Source of the DNA: Bacteroidales bacterium
Lineage (GTDB): Bacteria > Bacteroidota > Bacteroidia > Bacteroidales > UBA932
Direction: 5' to 3'
Length of the DNA: 64,000 nt
NCBI GenBank assembly: GCA_017551425.1
Contig: JAFZLQ010000106.1
Coordinates: forward strand, 1 to 64,000
How positions within the stretch are numbered: position 1 is the first letter of the stretch; every line of letters begins with the position of its first letter. Shown here in pieces: positions 33,589-41,054 of this stretch. The translations under genes and the position numbers were made by a program. A model generated the notes under the pieces. The model saw nothing but the letters and a program-made list of their open reading frames with translations, was not told where the DNA came from and did no database searches.

Positions 33589-34023
33589 ATGTACCAATTC
33601 ACAGAAGTAGCTCCCTTCAAATACGTCCTCAGCCTGGACAACCACGTGGAAATCGTGGAGGCCCTGAAGGTATTCTGCAAGGAGAACGAGATTTATGCCG
33701 GCAGCATCAGCGGCCTGGGCGCCGTGAGCGAGGCCACGTTCCGTTTTCTCGACCCTGCCACCAAGAAATATGTGGACAAAGCCTTCAACGAGCAGATGGA
33801 GATCACCAACCTTACCGGCAACATCTCGGTGAAGGACGGCGAACCTTATCTGCATATTCACGTCACTGCGGGGCGCAGGGACTACACCTGCATCGGCGGA
33901 CACCTGCTCAGCGCCCGCGTGAACGGGGCCTGCGAGCTTATCGTGGAAGACTTCTTCGACGCAACCCTCGGCCGCCGCTTTGACGAAGAAACCGGATTGA
34001 ACCTGTACGATTTCCAGATATGA
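33589..34023 (+). CDS. PPC (DUF296) domain protein
   Basis: The 144-residue protein is a complete PPC/DUF296 domain. It has EIVEALKVFCKENEIYAGSI at the start of the fold and a metal-binding-like LHIHVTAGRR ... CIGGHLLSARV segment. In plants the domain occurs in AT-hook proteins; bacterial members are stand-alone and may bind DNA or zinc, but their role is unclear. It overlaps the transporter gene by 4 nt, so it may control or support dicarboxylate transport. Confidence 0.85.
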   Translation: MYQFTEVAPFKYVLSLDNHVEIVEALKVFCKENEIYAGSISGLGAVSEATFRFLDPATKKYVDKAFNEQMEITNLTGNISVKDGEPYLHIHVTAGRRDYTCIGGHLLSARVNGACELIVEDFFDATLGRRFDEETGLNLYDFQI

Positions 34024-35396
34024 CTTTTGCAATGATCATCGAGCTGCTGATAGTGCTGGCGGCTCTTTATGTGGGCTCGCGCTACGGCAGCCTCGCCCTC
34101 GGCGCCATCTCCGGCATCGGCCTCGCCATCCTGGTATTCGGCTTCGGCCTTAAGCCCGGCACGCCCCCCACGGACGTCATTTACATCATCATCGCAGCCG
34201 TAACCTGCGCCGGAACGCTCCAGGCGTCGGGAGGTATGGACTGGATGATACAGGTAGCGGAGAAGGTACTGCGCAAGCATCCCGAGCACATCACCTTCCT
34301 GGGGCCCCTGGTGACATTCTTCCTCACCGTTCTCGTGGGTACGGGGCACGTCGTCTATACCATCATGCCCATCATCTGCGACATCGCCCTCAAGAAGAAT
34401 ATCCGTCCCGAGCGCCCCTGCGGCGTGGCTTCCATAGCCTCGCAGGTGGGCATCACCTGTTCGCCCATTGCGGCCGCGGTGGTCGCGTTCGTCACCATTT
34501 CCAACGCCAACGGCTACATGGTGTCGATCCCCCAGGTGCTCATGGTCACGATTCCCGCGTGCGTACTGGGCCTGATGTGCGCCGCCCTCGCCTCTTACAA
34601 GAGGGGCAAGGACCTGGACAAGGACCCCGAATTCCTCAAGCGCAAGGCCGATCCCGAGCAGTACGCCTACATGTATGGCAACACCGCCACCACCCTGGAC
34701 AAGGTCATCAGCCCTTCGGCAAAGGCCTCGGTTTTCATTTTCCTCGGTTCGCTGGTGGTAATCGTGGCGTTCGCATTCCTGCAGATGGTCCACACCGCCG
34801 GCGGAGAGACGGTGGCCAAGGCCATCAACCTTCCCAAGATGAACATTTGCATCCAGGTCATCATGCTCATGGCCGCCGCATGCAACATCATGTTCTGCAA
34901 GGCGTCGCCCAAGAAGGCAGTGGCAGGAGCGGTGTGGCAGTCGGGCATGGTGGCAGTCGTCGCCATCTACGGAATCGCCTGGCTTGCAGATACTTACTTC
35001 GGAAATTACATGGAGGAGATGAAGTCCATGCTTACCGGTCTCGTAACCAGTTACCCCTGGAGCATAGCGTTCGTTTTCTTCCTGGTGAGCGTACTCATCA
35101 ACTCACAGGGCGCCGTGGTGGTGGCCATGCTGCCGCTTGCCTATGAGCTTGGTATCGCCGGCCCCGTCCTGCTTGGCGTCCTCCCCAGCGTGTACGGCTA
35201 CTTCTTCATCCCCAATTACCCCTCCGACATCGCCACGGTCAACTTCGACCGCTCCGGAACTACGGTAATCGGCAAGTATCTGCTGAACCACAGTTTCATG
35301 ATGCCCGGGTTGATTTCGGTGGCCGTATCAACAGTGGTTGGCTACCTGGTGACCAACGTGTTATTCCCCGGCTACTTCGCCAGCTTCATTCAATAG
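34020..35396 (+). CDS. dcuB: Anaerobic C4-dicarboxylate transporter (DcuA/B type)
   Basis: The 458-residue membrane protein has about 10-12 hydrophobic helices. Dcu features include VGTGHVVYTIMPIICDIALK, ERPCGVASIASQVGITCSPI and PNYPSDIATVNFDRSG. Dcu proteins exchange fumarate, malate or aspartate for succinate during fumarate respiration, which fits an anaerobic or microaerobic gut-type Bacteroidales. The dcuB symbol is tentative, because DcuA and DcuB are hard to separate by eye. The gene converges on the P-type ATPase gene with a 7-nt overlap. Confidence 0.88.
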   Translation: MTFAMIIELLIVLAALYVGSRYGSLALGAISGIGLAILVFGFGLKPGTPPTDVIYIIIAAVTCAGTLQASGGMDWMIQVAEKVLRKHPEHITFLGPLVTFFLTVLVGTGHVVYTIMPIICDIALKKNIRPERPCGVASIASQVGITCSPIAAAVVAFVTISNANGYMVSIPQVLMVTIPACVLGLMCAALASYKRGKDLDKDPEFLKRKADPEQYAYMYGNTATTLDKVISPSAKASVFIFLGSLVVIVAFAFLQMVHTAGGETVAKAINLPKMNICIQVIMLMAAACNIMFCKASPKKAVAGAVWQSGMVAVVAIYGIAWLADTYFGNYMEEMKSMLTGLVTSYPWSIAFVFFLVSVLINSQGAVVVAMLPLAYELGIAGPVLLGVLPSVYGYFFIPNYPSDIATVNFDRSGTTVIGKYLLNHSFMMPGLISVAVSTVVGYLVTNVLFPGYFASFIQ

Positions 35397-37297
35397 GCCT
35401 TGAGCGCCCGCATGGCGTTCAGCACCGCCAGCACCGTTACTCCCACGTCTGCGAATACCGCCATCCACATGGTGGCGAGGCCGAATGCGGCAAGCGCAAG
35501 CACCAGAAGCTTGACGCCGATGGCGAAAACCGTGTTCTGGCGGGCGATTCCAACCGTGCGGCGGGCTATCCGCATTGCGGTGGCGATTTTGCCGGGATCG
35601 TCGTCCATCAGCACCACGTCTGCGGCCTCTATTGCGGCGTCCGACCCCATCGCCCCCATGGCGATACCTACGTCGGCGCGGGCCAGCACCGGGGCGTCGT
35701 TGATGCCGTCTCCTACGAACGCAAGCAATTGTCCGTCAGTGCGTAAGGCCAGCAGCTCCTCAAGTTTTTCCACCTTGCCTCCGGGCAGCAGGCCGGCGTG
35801 CCAGGCGTCGAGTCCCAGCTCCCGTGCGACATGAGAGGCGACGGCTTCGGCGTCACCGGAAAGCATGACGGTGCGCTCCACTCCGGCGCGCCTGAGATCG
35901 GCAATCGCCCCTGCTGACTCCGGCTTGATGACGTCGGAAACTACTATGTGTCCCGCGTAGATGCCGTCTATGCTTACATGTACGATGGTCCCGCTGTGAT
36001 GGCAGGGGCGCCAGGCAGCCCCCTCGGCCTCCATCATCCCGCTGTTGCCCACGCAGACGCGCCTGCCGTTGACCATCGCCGTCACCCCATTGCCGGCGGT
36101 TTCCCGGATATCGGTCACGCTGCAGTCGTCATCCTCTCCCGGATACGCAGCCTTGAGCGATGCGGCGATGGGGTGGGTGGAGTAGCGCTCTACGTGTGCT
36201 GCAAGATGCAGAAGTTCTTCTGCCTCAATGAGTTCCGGATGTACTGCCGTTACCTCGAATACGCCTTTGGTGAGGGTTCCGGTCTTGTCGAAGACCACCG
36301 TCTTCACCCTCGTCATGGCCTCCAGATAGTTGGACCCCTTGAAGAGTATGCCTCTGCGGGAGGCGCCTCCGATGCCGCCGAAAAACGACAGCGGCACGGA
36401 TATGACGAGCGCGCAGGGGCATGACACCACCAGGAACAGCAGCGCGCGGTAGAGCCAGACGGAGAAAGTGCCGCCGAAGAGGGTGGGGACGACGGTCAGC
36501 AGCACCGCGGCGCCAACGACAATCGGCGTATAAACCTTGGCGAAGCGGGTGATGAAGTTCTCGCTGCGGGATTTGCTGCCGGAGGCGTTCTCCACAAGCT
36601 CCAGTATCTTGCTTGCGGTGGACTCGCCGAAGGGCTTCGTGACACGGATTTCCAGCACGCCGGACAGGTTGACGCAGCCGGAGAAAACCTCATCGCCGCA
36701 GGCTGCGTTACGGGGAAGACTCTCGCCCGTAAGTGCTTTTGTATCAAGGGTTGACGAGCCTTCTATGATGGTTCCGTCCAGGGGGATCTTTTCACCCGGT
36801 TTTACGACTATGACGTCTCCGACCTTCACGTCGGACGGGTTGACGGTGATGACGTCGCCGTCTCTACGGAGGTTCGCGGTGTCCGGCCTGAGGTCTATGA
36901 GGTGGGCGATGCTTTTGCGGCTGCGTCCTTCCGCTATTCCCTCGAACAGCTCTCCCACCTGGAAGAACAGCATGACGAAAACCGCCTCGGCGAACTGGGG
37001 TTCGGCTCCGGGAAGGAATCCGATGCCGAGTGCGCCTGCGGTAGCAACTGTCATGAGGAAGTTCTCGTCCAGGGCATCGCCGTGCGCAAGGCCTTCCGCC
37101 GCCTCCTTCAGGGTGTCCCAGCCTGCGGCGAGATAAGGGACGAGGAATACCAGAAGCTGCTGCCAGAGGGGCAGGCTGATGTTCTTGGTGACTATTATAG
37201 CTGCAACAAGAAGGATGGTACTGGCCGCAATGCGGATTACGCCCTCGCGGACGCCGTCTTCGTGGTGATGATGCTCGTGATTATGTTCGTGTGCCAT
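35390..37297 (-). CDS. Heavy-metal P1B-type ATPase with His-rich N-terminus
   Basis: I choose the ATG at 37297 (MAHEHNHEHHHHEDG, 635 residues), because it lies behind a -7 box and starts the His-rich tail; a frame open to 37354 runs through the promoter. The protein has A-domain TGES (190-193), CPC in a membrane helix (293-295), DKTGT (337-341) and GDGINDAP. There is no N-terminal HMA domain. The His cluster may bind zinc instead. CPC with histidines suggests Zn/Cd/Co export. A Fur-family gene lies just upstream. Confidence 0.9.
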   Translation of the reverse strand: MAHEHNHEHHHHEDGVREGVIRIAASTILLVAAIIVTKNISLPLWQQLLVFLVPYLAAGWDTLKEAAEGLAHGDALDENFLMTVATAGALGIGFLPGAEPQFAEAVFVMLFFQVGELFEGIAEGRSRKSIAHLIDLRPDTANLRRDGDVITVNPSDVKVGDVIVVKPGEKIPLDGTIIEGSSTLDTKALTGESLPRNAACGDEVFSGCVNLSGVLEIRVTKPFGESTASKILELVENASGSKSRSENFITRFAKVYTPIVVGAAVLLTVVPTLFGGTFSVWLYRALLFLVVSCPCALVISVPLSFFGGIGGASRRGILFKGSNYLEAMTRVKTVVFDKTGTLTKGVFEVTAVHPELIEAEELLHLAAHVERYSTHPIAASLKAAYPGEDDDCSVTDIRETAGNGVTAMVNGRRVCVGNSGMMEAEGAAWRPCHHSGTIVHVSIDGIYAGHIVVSDVIKPESAGAIADLRRAGVERTVMLSGDAEAVASHVARELGLDAWHAGLLPGGKVEKLEELLALRTDGQLLAFVGDGINDAPVLARADVGIAMGAMGSDAAIEAADVVLMDDDPGKIATAMRIARRTVGIARQNTVFAIGVKLLVLALAAFGLATMWMAVFADVGVTVLAVLNAMRALKAY

Positions 37298-37318
37298 AGC
37301 TTTGCTCTTTTTCTGCTG

Positions 37319-37353
37319 CAAAGATACGGCACCGGAAGTGCAACCGGGTTGCA
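37319..37353 (-). promoter_or_regulatory. Promoter and dyad operator of the metal ATPase
   Basis: TATCTTTG on the minus strand (37326-37319) lies 21 nt before the ATG. At 37339-37353 the perfect dyad TGCAAC-CGG-GTTGCA occupies the -33 region, directly after the stop of the Fur-family gene. It is a plausible site for that regulator. The match to a known Zur or Fur box is not verified. Confidence 0.6.
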
Positions 37354-37354
37354 A

Positions 37355-37768
37355 TTATCTGCAGTCGGGGCAGATGCCTTTAATAAGGTAGTTTGCCGTA
37401 TGTGGCTCCCAGCCCTGGGGAAGGGTGACGGGCGGTACCGGTATGTCGTTGAGACAGAAGGTCTTGCCGCAGCGCTCGCAGTAAAAATGGACGTGAACGT
37501 CGCTGTCGTGATGTTCGTGCTCGCTGAGGCAAAGCTCGTAGCGGACACTGTCGGAACCGTCCTCGATCACGTGTACCATGTGGGCGGCCTTGAATGCCGC
37601 CAGGGCCCGTGAGATATTGGATTTGTCTATGGTGTCCAGCTCCGTTTCGAGCTCGCCCATAGACACAGGCCTCCCTGCGCGTGCCAGCGCGCCGGCAATC
37701 ACAATACGGTTGGCCGTCGGCCTTACGCCGTGCCTTCCAAGCAAGTCCAGAAGTTCATCGTGTTCCAC
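37355..37768 (-). CDS. Fur-family transcriptional regulator
   Basis: The 137-residue protein has the Fur winged helix (GVRPTANRIVIAGALARAGR, then DKSNISRALAAFKAAHMVHV), a His-rich sensing region (EHEHHDSDVHVHFYCERC) and two zinc-binding cysteine pairs (CERC and CPDC). The start is GTG at 37768; no in-frame ATG is suitable. A -7 box only 5 nt upstream suggests a leaderless message. Given the ATPase downstream, zinc or another divalent metal is the likely effector. Confidence 0.88.
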   Translation of the reverse strand: MEHDELLDLLGRHGVRPTANRIVIAGALARAGRPVSMGELETELDTIDKSNISRALAAFKAAHMVHVIEDGSDSVRYELCLSEHEHHDSDVHVHFYCERCGKTFCLNDIPVPPVTLPQGWEPHTANYLIKGICPDCR

Positions 37769-37772
37769 GTTA

Positions 37773-37780
37773 CAAAGATA
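37773..37780 (-). promoter_or_regulatory. -7 box of the Fur-family gene
   Basis: TATCTTTG on the minus strand ends 4 nt before the GTG start, so the transcript is probably leaderless. The -33 zone reaches the edge of the REP-like site 3 (from 37797), and no TTG is present at the right distance. Confidence 0.5.
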
Positions 37781-37796
37781 CGAAGAATCGGGAAAC

Positions 37797-37878
37797 TGCT
37801 ACGTTTTAGGCCCCAAGCGTAGCAAAAAGGAGATTTCTGCGGTAAATTGCTACGTTGGAGGCCCCAAACGTAGCAAAA
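37797..37878 (+). repeat. REP-like dimer, site 3
   Basis: Two palindromes, 37798-37827 (GCTACGTTTTAGGCCCCAAG then CGTAGC) and 37848-37878, flank the linker GAGATTTCTGCGGTAAATT. It ends 8 nt after the stop of the transposase-like gene (37887-38765) and lies 28 nt upstream of the Fur-family start. Confidence 0.92.
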
Positions 37879-37886
37879 TGGCAGGG

Positions 37887-38765
37887 CTAGGCGGCGCCGG
37901 GAAACAACTTGTCTAGAAGATTCAGGTCCAGTCCAATCATTCTGCACAGCTGCTTCTTTGTCGCGTTGTAATCGTAATGAAGGGTCTTGGCCATTTCTAT
38001 CTTTGCCTGAGCCGGGAGGTAACGCAGTTTTAAGTCTCCGTAACTTGTCTTTGCGATGGTTGTGGCCGCTTTGTAAAGTTCGTCGTCGGTAAGGAATACC
38101 CGCTCGCCGATTACCTCCGCGAACTGTTTATGGGATTCAATGTTTCGCGCCACTTCGTACAGATAATGAGCGGCATTCCTGTAAAACCGCTCCGCCTCTC
38201 CTATATGACAGAACGACAAAGGACATGCGTAGCCGTCCAGCATCTTGAGGGCGGTTACGCCATCGGCAAAACGGGAGTGGGTAATCGCTCTCCTCTCCCT
38301 GAGGCTGCAGGACACCGCCTCTTTTACGTACCTTTGTTTTGCCTCCGGGTTGAAGAAGAATCTGTTGGCCCCCCAGAGATATGTGAATGGCGTGGTGTCC
38401 GGGTTGACCAAAAATCCGTTTCTGTTGCCATAGGTTATGGATGTGCGGATATCCAGATCTGTCTCCAACTGCCTTAATGAGCAGTTAAATCCACTCAAAT
38501 CCAGAGTGGCATCCAATGCTTTGCCCAAAGCCCTCCTGAACGTGAGGAAGAACTCGTTGACATAATCCCTGCTCCCATAAAGAGTAATGTGCAAATGATT
38601 GGACATCAATTCATAAGACAGAACTCTAAGGCCAGGATTCAAAAGGGCGCAAAGGCCGAAGACTGTCATGCCGACTTTGAAGTCGGCAGCGGTTTTGAAA
38701 ATTACCGGGTAGTTTTCTGGCGTCCACAGATGCCAGCAATCCATAGAAAAATCGAGGCTTTTCAT
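37887..38765 (-). CDS. RAYT-like Y1 transposase (REP-associated)
   Basis: The 292-residue protein has features of the IS200/TnpA_REP family. Near the N-terminus stands an aromatic start (WHLWTPENYPVIF). The metal-binding HUH-type motif appears as LMSNHLHITLYG with His57 and His59. A candidate catalytic Tyr112 lies in SITYGNRNGFLV, at the spacing where RAYTs carry Tyr followed by Asn. The C-terminus is helical and basic (KKQLCRMIGLDLNLLDKLF), as expected for DNA binding. Such enzymes cut and rejoin single-stranded DNA at hairpins. Palindromic repeats lie on both sides within 75 nt. Base composition is AT-richer than in housekeeping genes here. Confidence 0.8.
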   Translation of the reverse strand: MKSLDFSMDCWHLWTPENYPVIFKTAADFKVGMTVFGLCALLNPGLRVLSYELMSNHLHITLYGSRDYVNEFFLTFRRALGKALDATLDLSGFNCSLRQLETDLDIRTSITYGNRNGFLVNPDTTPFTYLWGANRFFFNPEAKQRYVKEAVSCSLRERRAITHSRFADGVTALKMLDGYACPLSFCHIGEAERFYRNAAHYLYEVARNIESHKQFAEVIGERVFLTDDELYKAATTIAKTSYGDLKLRYLPAQAKIEMAKTLHYDYNATKKQLCRMIGLDLNLLDKLFPGAA

Positions 38766-38838
38766 TTTGTTTAAGTTTTCTTCCGCAATATAGCATTTCT
38801 TTCTGGACTGAGCATCACTCCTCCCATAAAAGATTGTA

Positions 38839-38974
38839 TTTTGCTACGTTTTAGGCCACAAACGTAGCAAAAAGGAGATTTCTGCGGTAAATTGCTACGT
38901 TCAAGGGCCCAAGCGTAGCAAAATGAAAGTTTTCGCGAGGTTTTGCTACGTTCAAGGCCCCAAGCGTAGCAAAA
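38839..38974 (+). repeat. REP-like trimer, site 4
   Basis: Three palindromes of the GCTACGTT...AACGTAGC/AGCGTAGC type lie at 38839-38872, 38891-38923 and 38941-38974. The first linker repeats GAGATTTCTGCGGTAAATT; the second is different (TGAAAGTTTTCGCGAGG). The cluster begins 73 nt upstream of the transposase-like gene, in the same orientation as site 3. Confidence 0.92.
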
Positions 38975-39128
38975 TGAGTCAACCTTATCTAGCGGAAGAC
39001 AATTTGCAAACGCAAAGAAGACGTCGGAAGGGTGACGCCGCCGGAATGTAGGGTCTCCGGCGGCTACGGCTCGCCGCTGCGGGGGGCTCACTGAAAAGGC
39101 CCTCCTCGCGGCGGCCGTCACTGGGGTG

Positions 39129-39213
39129 TTTTGCTACACTTCAGGCCTTAGACGTAGCAAAATAGAGATTTCGGCGGTAAATTGCTACGTTGGAGGCCCT
39201 AAGCGTAGCAAAA
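39129..39213 (+). repeat. REP-like dimer, site 5
   Basis: Palindromes 39129-39162 (GCTACACTTCAGGCC...ACGTAGC) and 39182-39213 are linked by GAGATTTCGGCGGTAAATT, one base different from site 3. The interval between sites 4 and 5 (38975-39128) shows no gene. Confidence 0.9.
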
Positions 39214-39255
39214 CACTGTGAACGATGGCTGGCAATTGGTAGCACGGTCGCTGGA

Positions 39256-39466
39256 GGGGGTTTCGGGGGAAACTTCCCCCGTCCCTTGGGGGTGCAGGGG
39301 GATTATAGGGACTCGCAAGCCTACTTGCGAGTCTGAGGGGTCCTCCCCTCAGTGGTAATAGCGGGCTGTTTTATGTCGCGGACATAAAACAGCCCCGGGA
39401 CCGGCTGGCTTTTCGGCTGCAAAAACCCTAGAAACAACGCAGCGTCAAAACCATATCCGGTCCCGG
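39256..39466. other. Cluster of nested perfect hairpins
   Basis: Five inverted repeats follow one another. They are GGGGGA/TCCCCC (39265-39280), GACTCGCAAG/CTTGCGAGTC (39310-39333), CTGAGGGG/CCCCTCAG (39333-39352), GGGCTGTTTTATGTC with its exact complement (39363-39395, 3-nt loop), and a long-range pair CCGGGACCGG/CCGGTCCCGG (39395-39404 with 39457-39466). No reading frame is convincing. It may be a structured RNA, a transposon end or an oriT-like DNA element. On the minus strand it lies after gltX. Confidence 0.75.
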
Positions 39467-39536
39467 ACTATTCAGAGTACAAGCCGTATCGGAAAGCGCA
39501 ATGGGCCTCCTCAGGCTACCGGGGTGGGAAAGATTG

Positions 39537-41054
39537 TTATAATAACCGCTCTTCGGCCCTATGGAAGCGCGCGAGCGCCTCCTCCCGGCCTATGAAACGC
39601 ATTATATCAGCAATCCCGAGTCCGCTTGACGAACCCGTGAGCGCAAGGCGGATGCAATTCATCACCTTGCCTATCGGCCACTCATGCGCACGGATGTATT
39701 CCTCCATGGCCTCGGCCGAGACAGTCTGCAGAAGCGCTTCGCGCGCCATCTGCACGTTTTCCGCCTTGAAAAACTTGGCGGCGTCTTTTTCAGTATATGT
39801 TGATGGCGCCTTGAAAAGGTACCAGGATATTTCCCAGAAGTCGGCTACGAAGGTAGCGCGCTCCTTTATCAGCTCCACGACGCTTTCCACCATCTGGAAG
39901 TCGGCGCTTACGCCCTGTGCCTCGAGGATGGGCATGAACTGCTCCGCAAGCTCCGCGGCGCTCTTCATGCGCAGGTATTCCTTGTTGAACCACTTGGCCT
40001 TGTCGGGGTTGAACTTGGCCCCGGACTTGCCGACTTTCTCCAGGCTGAATGCCTCCACCAGCTCCGGCAGCGAGAATATCTCCTGCTCGGTGCCGGGATT
40101 CCAGCCCAGCATCGCCAGCAGGTTCACGAATGCGTCGGGGAAGTATCCGTCCTCGCGGTATCCGCGGCTGACGGTTCCGTCGGGGGCCTCCCAGCGCAGC
40201 GGGAACACGGGGAATCCCATCTTGTCTCCGTCGCGCTTGCTCAGCTTGCCGTTGCCCACGGGCTTGAGCAGCAGGGGAAGGTGGGCGAACTCGGGCCTCT
40301 CCCAGCCGAATGCCTCGTACAGCAGATAGTGCAGCGGCAGCGACGGGAGCCATTCCTCGCCGCGAATCACGTGGCTTATCTCCATGAGGTGGTCGTCCAC
40401 TATGTTGGCAAGGTGGTAGGTGGGGAGCTCGTCGGCCCTCTTCCACAGCACCTTGTCGTCCAGCGTGGAAGTGTTCACTTCTATGTGCCCGCGGATGATG
40501 TCGTCCATGGCCACGACGCGGTCCGACGGCATCTTGAAGCGTATGGTCCAGTCGGTGCGCTCCTCCAGAAGGCGGGAAACCTCGCCTGCGTCCAGCGTGA
40601 GCGAATTCCTCAGCCCTCCGCGTGTAGCGGCGCTGTAGATGAAGGTTTCGCCTGCACCTTCCGCGGCGGCGCGTGCCTTCTCCAGCTCCTCTGCGGTGTC
40701 GAACGCGTAGTATGCGAATCCTCCTGCCACCAGCTGCTCTGCGTAGGCGCGGTAGATTCCCTTGCGCTCCGACTGCCTGTAGGGGGCGTGCGGATTGCGT
40801 TCCGAGCGCTCGGAGGCAAGCTTGCCGTCGGCGTCCAGGCCCTCGTCGGGGAGGATGCCGCACCAGCGCAGGGATTCGATGATGTACTCCTCGGCGCCCG
40901 GCACGAAGCGGTGCGAGTCGGTATCTTCTATGCGCAGTATGAAGTCACCCCCGTTCTTCTTGGCGAACAGGTAGTTGTACAGCGCGGTGCGCACGCCTCC
41001 CATGTGGAGGGGCCCGGTGGGCGATGGCGCGAATCTTACTCTCACTCTTTTCAT
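39537..41054 (-). CDS. gltX: Glutamate-tRNA ligase
   Basis: The 505-residue class I synthetase has the HIGH-type signature FAPSPTGPLHMGG (8-20), the segment RIEDTD (41-46) and the KMSKS-type loop KLSKRDG (270-276). It attaches glutamate to tRNA-Glu. The start overlaps the ftsZ stop by 4 nt, so it is translationally coupled to the end of the division cluster, which is not its usual place in model bacteria. Confidence 0.96.
   Translation of the reverse strand: MKRVRVRFAPSPTGPLHMGGVRTALYNYLFAKKNGGDFILRIEDTDSHRFVPGAEEYIIESLRWCGILPDEGLDADGKLASERSERNPHAPYRQSERKGIYRAYAEQLVAGGFAYYAFDTAEELEKARAAAEGAGETFIYSAATRGGLRNSLTLDAGEVSRLLEERTDWTIRFKMPSDRVVAMDDIIRGHIEVNTSTLDDKVLWKRADELPTYHLANIVDDHLMEISHVIRGEEWLPSLPLHYLLYEAFGWERPEFAHLPLLLKPVGNGKLSKRDGDKMGFPVFPLRWEAPDGTVSRGYREDGYFPDAFVNLLAMLGWNPGTEQEIFSLPELVEAFSLEKVGKSGAKFNPDKAKWFNKEYLRMKSAAELAEQFMPILEAQGVSADFQMVESVVELIKERATFVADFWEISWYLFKAPSTYTEKDAAKFFKAENVQMAREALLQTVSAEAMEEYIRAHEWPIGKVMNCIRLALTGSSSGLGIADIMRFIGREEALARFHRAEERLL

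Noticed and set aside
37723..37947. Frames encoding CYVWGLQRS / CYAWGLKRS-like peptides, here and at the other REP-like sites
   Set aside because: They are translations of the palindromic repeats and their linker, not genes.
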